IMG/VR virus record: IMGVR_UViG_3300037493_003260
Location: 20,089 to 84,088 of that record
Length of the DNA stretch: 64,000 bases
Source of the DNA: a virus
Reading direction: 5' to 3' (one strand)
Under the pieces are notes generated by a model that did no database searches, was not told where the DNA came from, and saw only the letters and a list, made by a program, of their open reading frames with translations. Shown in pieces: positions 1 to 12,000 of this stretch (the first letter of the stretch is position 1; every line of letters begins with the position of its first letter). The position numbers were made by a program, and so were the translations under genes.

Positions 1-615
<615 letters not shown>

Positions 616-628
616 TTATAGCCCCTTT

Positions 629-1756
629 TTAAACCTGTTTTTTATTAAGCCAATCTAATTCTGTGCGTTCAGGATGAAGTGCATACCAACCAGTAACTTT
701 ATCCATATGTAAATTATGAAGCATGTTAAAGTACTCGTTATACATCAAGGCTATACGCTCTTTTGAATGGTTCTGTTCTGCCCACTCACGGCAATCAGAG
801 GGTTTGATATTGCCAATGTTTTTGGCAGCCCATACGAATTGCTCCAGCGTTCTGCAACGATAGCCCACTTTGCCGTGTGGCACAATTTCAGGGAAAGCCC
901 CAAAGTCTGTAGTAATCACAGGGGTCCCAGACAATAAAGATTCCATCACTGTACTTCCGAAAGGTTCTACATAAAGTGATGGAATAAACGTTGCCTTTGC
1001 TCGACTCATCCATTTGGCCCGTTCCTCAATGCTGATAGCACCAATATGGGTCATGCACGGACTGGTAAACGGGGGTGTCCCCTGGCCAGCAACTACCAGT
1101 TTGGCACCGAGTGCCTCACAAGTTTTAATGGCCACTTCCAATCCTTTTAAAGGAGTAGGCCGAGCGATAAAGAAAAAGAAGTTCTCTTTTTTGTCATTGT
1201 AAATAAAGTCGTTTAAATCATAGTATGCAGGAATCACACAGTCATATATAGAAGGGGCCAAATCTTTGCCCTCGGACCCGTAATTCAAATGCATCCATGC
1301 ATAGCTTTCAAATATTCTGAACGGTGCAAACGAATGTTTGTAGCCAATCCCTAGCTCCGTAACGATAAGTGGCTTTACTCCATCGGCAATCGGCTTATGC
1401 TGAATTCCAAAACTGCACAGCAAAAAGTCCCCAGGCTGTTTTCTTTTATTTATTTCGACGATAGCCCTCCTGACAAATTCTCTATCAGAGGCCGTGTTAT
1501 GGTCAGTTATAAATCCATCTTTTTTCCAGTCATAGCATCCATGCACACTATCAAAGGTTTCGTTACTGAGGACCTCAACGTTCTCCGTACAAACAGGGTC
1601 GGAGCCTTCAGTACCATAATGATATACAGAATGCCCTTGTTCTACAAGTAATTTACAGAGAACTCTGACTTTCTGTGTAAAGGCCTCGCAACTGTATTCT
1701 TTTGTTGTTTTTGCGTGTGAAAGTCCTAATATGTGAAACCTGAATTTCTTTTCCAT
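629..1756 (-). CDS. GT4-family glycosyltransferase
   Basis: 375 residues, ATG with a GGGAGG ribosome site five bases upstream. The C-terminal half has the GT-B/GT4 signature: an FIARPTPLKG segment, a VVAGQG segment, an EPFG...ME motif (the E-x7-E nucleotide-sugar site) and GTPVITTDFGAFPEIV. Family members transfer sugar from an activated donor onto an acceptor. The gene lies between two collagen-like fibre genes whose repeats are rich in GPTG threonines, so glycosylation of these fibres is an attractive inference; a host-surface or DNA target is possible. No signal peptide is visible, implying cytoplasmic action. Confidence 0.85.
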   Translation of the reverse strand: MEKKFRFHILGLSHAKTTKEYSCEAFTQKVRVLCKLLVEQGHSVYHYGTEGSDPVCTENVEVLSNETFDSVHGCYDWKKDGFITDHNTASDREFVRRAIVEINKRKQPGDFLLCSFGIQHKPIADGVKPLIVTELGIGYKHSFAPFRIFESYAWMHLNYGSEGKDLAPSIYDCVIPAYYDLNDFIYNDKKENFFFFIARPTPLKGLEVAIKTCEALGAKLVVAGQGTPPFTSPCMTHIGAISIEERAKWMSRAKATFIPSLYVEPFGSTVMESLLSGTPVITTDFGAFPEIVPHGKVGYRCRTLEQFVWAAKNIGNIKPSDCREWAEQNHSKERIALMYNEYFNMLHNLHMDKVTGWYALHPERTELDWLNKKQV

Positions 1757-1781
1757 GCATACCTCCCGAAGGTATTGTGAT

Positions 1782-1811
1782 GGAGCAGGAGAGTTTTAGC
1801 TCTCCTGCTCC
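1782..1811 (-). terminator. Perfect 12-bp hairpin between fibre gene and glycosyltransferase
   Basis: GGAGCAGGAGAG pairs perfectly with CTCTCCTGCTCC around a six-base loop, just after the stop codon at 1830. No T-run follows on the minus strand, so it may be an attenuator, an RNA-stability element or a weak terminator rather than a classic intrinsic terminator. Confidence 0.5.
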
Positions 1812-1829
1812 AGTAAATCTTTTAGCTAC

Positions 1830-2945
<1,116 letters not shown>

Positions 2946-2978
2946 TTGTTTCTCACTTCCTTTTAAAAGAATTTTGTT

Positions 2979-3227
2979 TTAGCTGCGTTGATATGTCATC
3001 AGCACAATATCAGAGTCGGTTCCCCCCAGAGGGGGATTAGCAAATTGAATTGTACGATTATCTATTTCAGTATAATCTTCTGGGCCAGATAGCTCCAACC
3101 CGTTTAAATAAACTGCAAGAGTTCCTGCTATGAAAGGGTAGGTTGAACGAAATGTGACGTTAATACCGTTGATTATCCCCAAGGCTGGTTCTTTTTGTAA
3201 AACAAGGCCCCCACGTAATACTGCCAT
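2979..3227 (-). CDS. Small virion protein related to fibre C-terminal domain
   Basis: 82 residues. It shares with the C-terminus of the 1830-2945 protein an AVYLNGL motif, a DYTE/DYTI segment and a final I..MTYQR/TYRR strand, the pattern of a small beta-sandwich often found in phage fibre or baseplate proteins. It lies between connector and fibre genes and is probably structural. No catalytic motif is visible. Confidence 0.7.
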   Translation of the reverse strand: MAVLRGGLVLQKEPALGIINGINVTFRSTYPFIAGTLAVYLNGLELSGPEDYTEIDNRTIQFANPPLGGTDSDIVLMTYQRS

Positions 3228-3237
3228 TGTTGACTCC

Positions 3238-4074
3238 TTAGACCCTTATCCGTCGATAGGAAGCCAATGCCATCTTGGCTCCTTCTTGATAAGCTTTAAT
3301 ATGGCCTGCGTATGGCTGGTCTCCGTAGGACCGAGGAATTTGACCCAGTGTCAACGAGGTAGCCCCAGCTCCCATAAATTGTCCTTTGGTAGCCAAAACT
3401 GCTGCAGCTACAAACTGTGCGCAAGCACTCCGAATTTCTTGTGGAAGAGCCACTTGACTGGCATATCCATAATCGTAGGAGATTTCAATATTGCCGTAGC
3501 CTCGAAGCCATGTGTAATTCCAGAACGGAATCCCTTGATTTTCAAGATAAAGGATTCGTGGAGGAATCGACAGAATACCCAATCGACAATTGACAAATAA
3601 ATCAGATGATTCGTATTGTGTAGCACTTGCACTGAAAGTTCCTGTGGGAGTCACTCCAATTAAATCTGCGGGAACAGGTGACCCCGCTGCAAAAGTATAC
3701 GGGGGCAAAGAACTTGGGGTGAGCGGGGATACCCCACCGTATTCGCCCATTTTATTGCCAGTCTGGTCTATGTTATTGATATGAAACCAGCGTTTAAATT
3801 CAAACCACTGCATGGACGGAATGATACGCAAAACACATTTACGCACAAAGGAAATAGGTCGGTGATTCAAAATGAGTTCAACCGCACCAGAACCATCTAG
3901 ATGCTCGGTGACAGTTGTTGAGTCCAGGTTTTCGCCAATGTACGTATCCACTTGGCGTTTAGCCCACGGAATGTAATTTTGCTCAATCATAAGGTCCAGG
4001 GACGGAGGCATGTCACTAACGTCCATACCCGCGAGCCACTGGAATACTTCATTTTTTGTACAGTATTGAAACAT
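3238..4074 (-). CDS. Head-tail connector / adaptor protein (gp6-like)
   Basis: 278 residues. An N-terminal region fits the helical start of HK97 gp6-like adaptors (WLAGMDVSDMPPSLDLMIEQ). The C-terminal part has a beta segment EISYDYGYAS followed by a helix LPQEIRSACAQFVAAAVLA, the usual ending of this family, which rings the portal and joins head to tail. It follows the capsid gene behind its own promoter. Longer than typical gp6 because of a ~100-residue middle segment. Assignment rests on pattern and position. Confidence 0.6.
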   Translation of the reverse strand: MFQYCTKNEVFQWLAGMDVSDMPPSLDLMIEQNYIPWAKRQVDTYIGENLDSTTVTEHLDGSGAVELILNHRPISFVRKCVLRIIPSMQWFEFKRWFHINNIDQTGNKMGEYGGVSPLTPSSLPPYTFAAGSPVPADLIGVTPTGTFSASATQYESSDLFVNCRLGILSIPPRILYLENQGIPFWNYTWLRGYGNIEISYDYGYASQVALPQEIRSACAQFVAAAVLATKGQFMGAGATSLTLGQIPRSYGDQPYAGHIKAYQEGAKMALASYRRIRV

Positions 4075-4127
4075 AGAATTGGGGGTCCTTAAACTTGGGT
4101 CTTTGGGATTATCTTACCTGATATACT

Positions 4128-4157
4128 ATTATAGCACGAATGGTAGGGGTTTGACAA
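4128..4157 (-). promoter_or_regulatory. Sigma70-type promoter upstream of connector gene
   Basis: On the minus strand TTGTCA (4152-4157), an 18-bp spacer and TATAAT (4128-4133) preceded by TGC (extended -10). It lies directly after the terminator of the capsid transcript and would restart transcription for the genes from 4074 down. Confidence 0.75.
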
Positions 4158-4161
4158 CAGT

Positions 4162-4203
4162 AAAAAGTTGACTAGGTGCCCAAAGATTCCTACTTTGGGC
4201 ACC
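4162..4203 (-). terminator. Intrinsic terminator after major capsid gene
   Basis: A perfect 11-bp stem, GGTGCCCAAAG with CTTTGGGCACC and a seven-base loop, followed on the minus strand by TAGTCAACTTTTTA. It is 36 bp past the capsid stop codon, and the next promoter overlaps its tail. Confidence 0.8.
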
Positions 4204-4239
4204 ATTGTCAATTTTTGGACGATTACGATACCACAGCGG

Positions 4240-6426
4240 TTAGGCTGCGATATTGATAATCCTGCCTTGGAACGCTTCGCAGGTCATTTGAAGTACCGAG
4301 AATTCGGCAATCAAAGTCCTGTAAGCAGACTGAAGCAACGCAAGGTCGATAGCTGACAACGGCATGAGGTCAACCATCTGCACTGCGTTACCGTCTTCCA
4401 ACACTGTTTTGTCGTCGATGACGAGGGCAAAAGAATCACCATGAACGTCTTCCACAATATAGCGAGAGCCGATAATATCGACCAAGCCAAACGGGGAAAG
4501 CCATTTGGTAATACTGATACCAGCGGGAATATCCGCCATCGTACCAGCTCCTGCCTGGAACAGCTTGTAATAGCTGGACATCACCAGTTCGGAAATCTTC
4601 TGCAACTCACGATAACCAACAACAACAGCTTGAGGCTTCCCACCCTTGTTCACGATTTTCTTGCAAACTGCAGTTAAATCGGAAAGAGCTAAGGGCTGAT
4701 TAACGCCGCCAACTTTGCAGTCTTGAACGTTCGTCACAATCTGTTTGTTAAGACCATCGAACTGAAGCGGAGAGACCGAAGAATCGCCGTTGATAATGGC
4801 CCATTCTTCAATCAACGCTACGTTCAACATCTTGGTCTTAATTTGGTGCTTCTTAATATCCGTGTACGTCCCGCCAGCCATTTGTTCAAAGAACGAAACG
4901 GTAGCAAGGTCGCCCACACTGACATAAGGAGCCGATTTGTAAACGTAAGACGGCTGAGTAGCAGTCGGAAGCCCACCTTTGGCAAAAAAAGCATCCTCAG
5001 GGGCAGTTCCACCAAGGAACAGATGACCAGCAGACTGTGCGCCTGCGGAAATGGTCGGAATTAGCTGGTACCAAGCATGCACTAATGTTACGCAATCTTT
5101 CGATTGGGATTGCTATTTCTAGCAACCTCTCATAGTTACCTATGAGGTCGGACTATATCATCACTATACTAGTGTTCGGCGTGTAGTCTCTACGGATTCT
5201 ACTAGGTATTCTTAGTAGCCTTTCCTCGGTATTGTCCTTTGCAGGAGGTTCACCGATATAGCCAAATTTTACAAGGCCCATTGTGTTAAGCCTTGCCGTT
5301 CCCTTGAATCCGATTGAGTCGGTTTCGGAGCGGAGTGTCCGTTGGTGCCATAATCGCCCAAATAAGATTTCTCTTATGGGATTGTTACACTGTAAATTAG
5401 CCAGCGGTTAGGGCATTTCTGCCTAACTCTGCATGTCACCATGCAGTTCGGACTATATCTTCAATTTAAGATTCGTCATGCACTAGGTTTGCGAATGTTG
5501 TTAATTTGATTACTATATCCGCTAAGCCTTCTTAAATGTGTGGCGTTGAGTCTCTGAGGGAGTAAGTTGATACATTCATCTAAACGGTCTGATTTTCGTT
5601 TGATTGAAAATCGACACCCAGCTCTAATGAAAGAAGCTACGTTGAACCTGTAGTGGACAACTGGCTTAATACTACCTGCAAAGCCACCCTTACAGATTAA
5701 CGGTTTGGGCCAAACTGAAACTCCAAGGGAAGTTAAAAGCTTGTTGTATTGAGCAAGTAAATCTGTGTCTGTTGAACAATAGCCTATTTGATGTCTATAG
5801 GTATCAAAGTGCTTCTGTTTAGACTTGCTAATATAACCGTCTCCATCTATAAAGCCAGTGATTAACTTATGCTTTACAATTGGAAGTGCTTCCCAGGTTT
5901 CGTCTGGTAAAGATGACCCATTTTTCGTTGCCAGCAGTACCCATCGGCAGAGTTCGTCACACCGTACAAAAACGTTGTAAAGGAGCTTTCTAGTGCCCCG
6001 TTGCTGTTCAGAAATAGTAACCTTTCTGCCCAGTAATTTTTGTAAAGTAATTGCGACGGACTCAGCAAAGTCTTTATCGGTAACAGATAAACAAAATCTA
6101 TAACAGTTATCTTGTGTAAGATTAATGCATCCATCACTGAAATAAACACCTATGAGATATGCTGTGTTTGAGTCAAGTTTAAATTGTATCATTTTACCTT
6201 TCCTGCTGATTGTCTTCTATACTCTATTATACCATATTTTTACACTTTGGTAATGGTATATTTATCAGAAGATGTTCCAGCAAATAGCCACATTATGAGA
6301 CAGCGATTAACCTATCTCAGCTTGGAGGTCCTCACGAACCAACATCAAGCCGTCAACTGGAGTGGAACTAATAGCCTTCTGAATATCTTGAAGTGCTTGT
6401 TCTACGAGTTGAGCATTGTATGACAT
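4240..6426 (-). CDS. Major capsid protein (HK97 fold), gene split by two group I introns
   Basis: Three exons on the minus strand. Exon 1 runs 6426 to about 6310, starting at an ATG behind AAGGAGA and encoding a helix ending LVREDLQAEI. Exon 2 runs about 5372-5289 and encodes a TPLRNRLNRIQGNGKA segment typical of the start of this capsid family. Exon 3 runs 5079-4240 and begins HAWYQLIPT. The joined protein is ~344-346 residues, the usual size. Exon 2 to 3 is supported by reading frame and by a seven-pair P1 helix with T.G at the splice site. The exon 1 to 2 junction is less certain: 6310|5372 or 6314|5370 both keep the frame. The GTG at 5082, read as a start by simple ORF calling, is the last base triplet of intron 2. 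It sits after the protease-scaffold gene, as expected. Confidence 0.88.
5080..5288 (-). other. Group I intron 2 in capsid gene (209 nt, no ORF)
   Basis: Bounded by GGCAAGGCT|TAACAC and ACATTAGTG|CATGCT. P1 is CAAGGCT with GGCCTTG, giving T.G at the 5' splice site, and exon CAT can pair with ATG upstream of the guide (P10). Core elements are present in order: a P4-like GACAATACCGAGGAAAGG, a P7 strand GACTA, then GATATAGTCC (P3'/P7') and a P9 hairpin CTCATAGGTAACTATGAG. It ends in G. Subgroup IA is likely. Confidence 0.85.
5373..6309 (-). mobile_element. Group I intron 1 in capsid gene, carrying a LAGLIDADG endonuclease
   Basis: About 937 nt between exons 1 and 2. The core has AATCAGCAGGAAAG (P4) just before the internal ORF and GAAGATATAGTCCG (P3'/P7') after it. 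These are followed by CTGCATGGTGACATGCAG, a hairpin that matches my memory of the 3' domain of the T4 td intron (IA2). GAGATAG can pair with CTGTCTC as P1, which would place the 5' splice site at 6314/6313 rather than 6310/6309. The endonuclease ORF lies in the loop between P6 and P7, the usual place. Confidence 0.85.
5476..6192 (-). CDS. Intron-encoded LAGLIDADG homing endonuclease
   Basis: 238 residues with two motifs: LIGVYFSDGCIN near residue 13 and LITGFIDGDGYIS near residue 111. This is the double-motif monomer that cuts an intronless capsid allele to spread the intron. The ATG at 6192 uses GCAGGAAAGG as ribosome site, and this sequence is also part of the intron catalytic core, so ribosome loading and folding compete. 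An extended -10 (TGGTATAAT, 6226-6233) lies upstream inside the intron, but a matching -35 box is not clear. Confidence 0.9.
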   Translation of the reverse strand: MIQFKLDSNTAYLIGVYFSDGCINLTQDNCYRFCLSVTDKDFAESVAITLQKLLGRKVTISEQQRGTRKLLYNVFVRCDELCRWVLLATKNGSSLPDETWEALPIVKHKLITGFIDGDGYISKSKQKHFDTYRHQIGYCSTDTDLLAQYNKLLTSLGVSVWPKPLICKGGFAGSIKPVVHYRFNVASFIRAGCRFSIKRKSDRLDECINLLPQRLNATHLRRLSGYSNQINNIRKPSA

Positions 6427-6464
6427 GTAAATAATCTCCTTTCTTTTAGTATTTTTTGGAGCAC

Positions 6465-8207
6465 TTACAGTGCTTTACCGAATTTTGAGTCCATGCTCTT
6501 ATTCAGAACATCTTCACGAACCTTCTCCTGCTCGGCAGTTAAAGGTTTGCCTGACTGCACCCACTTTAGCACTTCTGCTCGTTGATTCTGGAATTGGGAA
6601 TCATCGTTGTCGGTACTGTCCGCATTCTTCTCGATTATGCGCTTTCTAGGCATCGGCTTTTTCAAAAGCTCTGTTACCGCGTCGAAACGTTTTCTCAACG
6701 TCTCCAATTCATTCGTGACCTTTGTTAAGGATTCTTTTTCTTCCTTAGCATCAGCCAATTTCTTTGCTTCTAATTCAGCAAGTTCTCTTTTCTTCTTTTC
6801 TTCTTCTGTTTCAACGACTTCTTCTTTAGATTCAGCTGCTTCTTTAGCAGGTGTTTCAACAGCTTCCTCTTTTGGGTCTTCCTTCTTGGCCTCAATTGCA
6901 GCAGCCAATTCAGCAGGAATAGCCTTGACAACCTCGGTTGCTTCATGTGTCTTAGCCTCTGGCATCACTTCTGCAACAGCCTTTGGTGCTTCAGGAGCAC
7001 TCGGAGCAACAGCAGCAGCCTCTACGGGATTACTTGTAGCAGGTAGCACTGTTCCTGTTGGTGCTTCAGGCTGAATGCTTCCAACGCTTACTACAGGAGA
7101 TGCAACTACAGCAGATGCCTCAACAGCGGACGGCTTAACTTCTGGCGCATCAGTAATATTACCTGTTGCAGCCCCTGCCATGGCTTTTTCGGTAGAGCTT
7201 TCACCCAGCGCGGGTGTTGCACTTGCGTTCTCTGGAGTTGCTTTAGCCCCTGGAACAGGCCTATAAGCACCTTCAAAAGCTTTTTCAAGAGCTTCGACCT
7301 TCTTCACCAAAGTCTCGATTACTGCACTAAATTTAATCATATCTTCCGTCGTCATTTCGTTTATTCCTCCTCGGTTTGAAACGTTATGAGTTTGATAAGC
7401 AGTGCCAAGTATAGCTTGCGCCTTCTTGTGAACAGCCTCAACTTCATCTGGAGTTAAGTTATATTTCTCCATTATTGCCAGTGCCGTTACGGCATGGACC
7501 TTATCGGACATAGGAAGCAGACGCTCTTTGATAAGCATGTCGTCTTTCTTGTACTTGCGAATGACCCCATAGCTGGAGTCTGCAAGCTGGTCAAGTTCTT
7601 CCCTGTCCAAAACTTTTCTGGTTAAAGAATCCACTTTATCACGGTGGCTATGAATCTCAGCCATTAGCGGGTCCTCAGCCTCTGTAATAACAAGCCTATT
7701 AGAGTCCTCGACGATTGCCGTTTGAAACGGTACTCCGTCAATGGACTTAACCAACTCAAAAGAGCATCCAGCGTTTGCTGGATTGTCTACAAGGGACAAC
7801 TCATTCAAGCGGTATTTTGTGATACGGGTAACAGTGCGAGAACCGCCTGTTGCCAAGTCCTTTACAATCTGGACATTCTTGTGAACAGTCTGCCCACCAA
7901 TAGAAAATCCAGTCAGTGTTCCATCCTTGACTTTCTGCCAGGTGTCTTCTGCGCCCTTGGAAATGTAAGCTTCGACCCACATCTTTTTGCTGTCATCATC
8001 AGGAATAATTTCCACAGCTTTGCCAACGGCTTTGGGTTCATGCATCTCTCGGATGTTTTTGCCCCAATTGGAAAAAGCTTCCTTACTGCCAGCATAGTCA
8101 ACTATCTCGCCCTGCTTGTCCACAGATTCCGTGGTCGCCCATCCCGCCACAGTGCGCTTTTCCTCGTTTATTTTTGAAATCGGACAGTACAAATTAAAAT
8201 CATTCAT
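6465..8207 (-). CDS. Prohead protease fused to scaffold
   Basis: 580 residues from the ATG at 8207, which has GGAGGAAA upstream. The longer frame back to 8366 overlaps the next gene and lacks a ribosome site. Residues 1-160 match XkdF/HK97 gp4-like prohead proteases: an RTVAGWATTESVDKQGEIVD start, a catalytic-type MHEPKAVG histidine segment, TLTGFSIGG with the serine, and ELSLVDNPA. Residues ~280-480 are low-complexity Ala/Pro/Val/Glu. The C-terminus is a charged coiled coil as in scaffolds. The protease would cut the scaffold part during capsid maturation. The gene lies directly before the capsid gene. Confidence 0.85.
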   Translation of the reverse strand: MNDFNLYCPISKINEEKRTVAGWATTESVDKQGEIVDYAGSKEAFSNWGKNIREMHEPKAVGKAVEIIPDDDSKKMWVEAYISKGAEDTWQKVKDGTLTGFSIGGQTVHKNVQIVKDLATGGSRTVTRITKYRLNELSLVDNPANAGCSFELVKSIDGVPFQTAIVEDSNRLVITEAEDPLMAEIHSHRDKVDSLTRKVLDREELDQLADSSYGVIRKYKKDDMLIKERLLPMSDKVHAVTALAIMEKYNLTPDEVEAVHKKAQAILGTAYQTHNVSNRGGINEMTTEDMIKFSAVIETLVKKVEALEKAFEGAYRPVPGAKATPENASATPALGESSTEKAMAGAATGNITDAPEVKPSAVEASAVVASPVVSVGSIQPEAPTGTVLPATSNPVEAAAVAPSAPEAPKAVAEVMPEAKTHEATEVVKAIPAELAAAIEAKKEDPKEEAVETPAKEAAESKEEVVETEEEKKKRELAELEAKKLADAKEEKESLTKVTNELETLRKRFDAVTELLKKPMPRKRIIEKNADSTDNDDSQFQNQRAEVLKWVQSGKPLTAEQEKVREDVLNKSMDSKFGKAL

Positions 8208-8241
8208 GCTAAGTTTCCTCCTCGGAATCTTTGTTTTATTT

Positions 8242-8523
8242 TTATTTACATCTACTGCAAAGCCATTTGCCATTTTGGTAAGTGGCCTTTGAAACTTGTT
8301 GATTGCATTTGTTACAGATGAGTGCTTTTTTCTCACCGATACCTGAGAAACCTGTAAGCCTCTCACCGTTATTCTTCAAATTTTTAAAGGCGTTGAACTT
8401 ACGAGAATCGTCAATTTTACAAGTAAACGCATCCCCGCTTTCGTGTTCAACAACAAATTCGTGAGAACCTGTTCGGGTCATGCTCTTGACTGTATGCCCG
8501 TCGTCTACTTTCTTTTTAGTCAT
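8242..8523 (-). CDS. Small zinc-ribbon protein in head region
   Basis: 93 residues, ATG with AGGAGAAACGGATA upstream. The C-terminal 30 residues hold CNKC...CSRC, a zinc ribbon. The N-terminal part is a short beta-rich region (HEFVVEHESGDAFTCKIDD). It sits between the MuF-like gene and the protease-scaffold. No specific family recognised. Confidence 0.75.
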   Translation of the reverse strand: MTKKKVDDGHTVKSMTRTGSHEFVVEHESGDAFTCKIDDSRKFNAFKNLKNNGERLTGFSGIGEKKALICNKCNQQVSKATYQNGKWLCSRCK

Positions 8524-8535
8524 TATCCGTTTCTC

Positions 8536-9432
8536 CTAGGGTGCTACAATCTGGTCGCCATAGCGTAAATCACAACGACATCTCGAAAGACAATTTTGAT
8601 TTCCGTACTCAGCTAAAAATTCATCTAGCGTAAACCATTTGCCTGAGTTTGCCTCGCAACCGTCGCAAACTTCGCCACCCTTTCCTTCGTCTGGGTGTAT
8701 GCTCCAAATGCCACCTTTAATTACTCTGTGCCCCTCGGAGGGCTTTGCTTCTTTTAGTGCTCCAATTGTTCCTGCCACTGCAGCTCCAACAATGGCTGCT
8801 GCATACATGAGTGCTCGGCTAAGCTTTGGAGTCTTGACACTGTTGTCGATTGCTTCCATGAGTGCATCATGGGTAGGATACTCTTGGTCTAAAACTTCAT
8901 CCAGTCCATCGTTAATGTCATTTCCAAAGCCAGTAAGATACTCAGCGTTATCACTCAACAAGTCTTCGACTTCGGCATCGTTTTCAGGAGTAGTATCCGA
9001 ATCGACCTCTTGCCCACTGATGACCTGCCCCCGCATTTTACCAGTTTCATAAGCGGCATAATACGGTTTCTCGGCTGCGTCAGCCAACGAAACCAGCAAA
9101 CCTGCTACGGCCCCGTGAACTTTGCTTTTTTGTTCATCAGAGGCTTTGTAAGTTTCCTCTTTAGCAATATCTTGCAAGGCTTCTTTGACATCCTTAAAAG
9201 ACCGATTCCAAACCCGTGTAATTTTTCGTTCGTACGCTGCAATGATTTTGTTGAGTTTCCTAGTTACTTTTGGTTCAATAGCATCCCGTTTAAAAATAAG
9301 TTTAGGGTCACCATTAAACTCGACTGCCGAAACTTTAGGGTACGATTCAGGAGACGTAATAAAAGTCACGCTATCATTATAGTGCAATCTGGCTTCCTTA
9401 ATATCCATCGGCTTATCGAATTTAAGAATCAT
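8536..9432 (-). CDS. MuF-like minor head protein
   Basis: 298 residues from the ATG at 9432, with GAGGTG eight bases upstream; an in-frame start at 9447 overlaps the previous gene. The C-terminus carries the MuF/SPP1 gp7 signature: CDGCEANSGKWFTLDEF followed by CLSRCRCDLRYG. Members sit in the head beside the portal and help assembly or DNA ejection. An Ala/Gly-rich helix near residue 210 could be membrane-active. Gene order portal-MuF-protease-capsid is standard, here with fibre genes inserted between portal and MuF. Confidence 0.8.
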   Translation of the reverse strand: MILKFDKPMDIKEARLHYNDSVTFITSPESYPKVSAVEFNGDPKLIFKRDAIEPKVTRKLNKIIAAYERKITRVWNRSFKDVKEALQDIAKEETYKASDEQKSKVHGAVAGLLVSLADAAEKPYYAAYETGKMRGQVISGQEVDSDTTPENDAEVEDLLSDNAEYLTGFGNDINDGLDEVLDQEYPTHDALMEAIDNSVKTPKLSRALMYAAAIVGAAVAGTIGALKEAKPSEGHRVIKGGIWSIHPDEGKGGEVCDGCEANSGKWFTLDEFLAEYGNQNCLSRCRCDLRYGDQIVAP

Positions 9433-9436
9433 TAAG

Positions 9437-10147
9437 TTACACCTCAATGCTTTGCGTACTACCGTCTAGTTGCAAGCAATTATTTAGTTTTCCTGCAATC
9501 CATGCAGGAGAATTTACAGTTTGTCCGTGTCTCATATTACCAGAACTGTCGCTTACAGCGATTCCTGTAGCTTCATTTAAATGGTACTGTAAGTATGCGG
9601 GTCCAAATAAAGTTTCTGTTCCCGCGCCTGCAGCATATCTTTGAGCTACTTCTGAAGCAGTTAAAACTCTAGGATATATGATTACCTCGTCAATCCGTCC
9701 TGGTAAGTTACCAGCCCCATACGATGTCCCAATACGCAGCTTTTCTGAATTTTGTATTGTGGCAGTCAGATTGTCCCCCACAACTGAGAGAGTTTTTACT
9801 GCGCCATTTACATAACCTTTAATACCACTAGCTAGGCTACTTCCATTGTAAGTAAAAATAATGTGTACCCAGGTATTAAACGCAAATATGCCAGAAGCAG
9901 TACGGCAATTTATAAAATTGTTTGCTCCATTATCGGAACATAGCGATAATCCGATATTACGTCCTGTCCATGTTTGAAGTAGCCACCCACGAAGTAGGGG
10001 GCTAGGTCCCATATGATTAACCAAACCACAAGCTTTCATGGAGGTTTGATAAAACCAACATTCCACGCTAAACGGAACATTGCGCTCAAAGTTCCCTATA
10101 ATTTCTGGGGCCAAACTACTATACGTTTTTATTCCTAAAGCGTGCAT
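9437..10147 (-). CDS. LamG/concanavalin-A-like domain protein
   Basis: 236 residues, ATG with AGGAGAAACCC upstream. Jelly-roll features run from NVPFSVECWFY through AFNTWVHIIFTYNG and GIKGYVNGA to PGRIDEVIIYPRVLTASEVAQRY, the LamG_3 pattern. The C-terminal 50 residues (HLNEATGIAVSDSSGNMRHG) look like the start of a second LamG unit. Such domains bind carbohydrate and decorate phage heads or fibres. Follows a collagen-like gene, so an accessory decoration or receptor-binding role is inferred. Confidence 0.8.
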   Translation of the reverse strand: MHALGIKTYSSLAPEIIGNFERNVPFSVECWFYQTSMKACGLVNHMGPSPLLRGWLLQTWTGRNIGLSLCSDNGANNFINCRTASGIFAFNTWVHIIFTYNGSSLASGIKGYVNGAVKTLSVVGDNLTATIQNSEKLRIGTSYGAGNLPGRIDEVIIYPRVLTASEVAQRYAAGAGTETLFGPAYLQYHLNEATGIAVSDSSGNMRHGQTVNSPAWIAGKLNNCLQLDGSTQSIEV

Positions 10148-10174
10148 ATGGGTTTCTCCTTGTATGCATTTTTA

Positions 10175-11752
<1,578 letters not shown>

Positions 11753-11769
11753 TTAATTTAATTCTCCTT

Positions 11770-12000
11770 TTAGTTTACAACTTTTATGGAGGCGGTACCG
11801 TCTCCATTATCCTCGGCTGCAAGGGGAAGGTAGCCTGTGATTTGGCCGCCAGCATCCACAATCGCAATCATCGGGACATAAGTGCTTTTCATATTCTCGT
11901 CATAGGGAATCGCAGGGACTGGCTGTTGCACAGCTGCCATCTGGACATCCTGAGGACGAGTTGTTAATCGTTGAAAAATTTTCTTTAAAAAAGTAAACAT
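11770..12000 (-). CDS. Small protein sharing fibre N-terminal domain
   Basis: 76 residues from the ATG at 12000 (AAAGGAG upstream, overlapping the stop of the nuclease gene as TAATG). Its C-terminal half ([37 protein letters not shown]) is clearly related to the N-terminus of the 525-residue collagen-like protein next to it. The start is a basic amphipathic helix (MFTFLKKIFQRL). Perhaps an anchor or partner subunit of that fibre. Confidence 0.7.
   Translation of the reverse strand: MFTFLKKIFQRLTTRPQDVQMAAVQQPVPAIPYDENMKSTYVPMIAIVDAGGQITGYLPLAAEDNGDGTASIKVVN

Noticed and set aside
4240-5082. Capsid protein starting at the GTG at 5082
   Set aside because: The GTG is the 3' end of a group I intron; upstream exons restore the usual N-terminus.
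6226-6255. Promoter for the intron endonuclease
   Set aside because: Good extended -10 but no recognisable -35 box at 16-18 bp; mentioned only in the gene entry.
8208-8366. N-terminal extension of the prohead protease
   Set aside because: Lies in another frame over the zinc-ribbon gene; a strong ribosome site marks the ATG at 8207.
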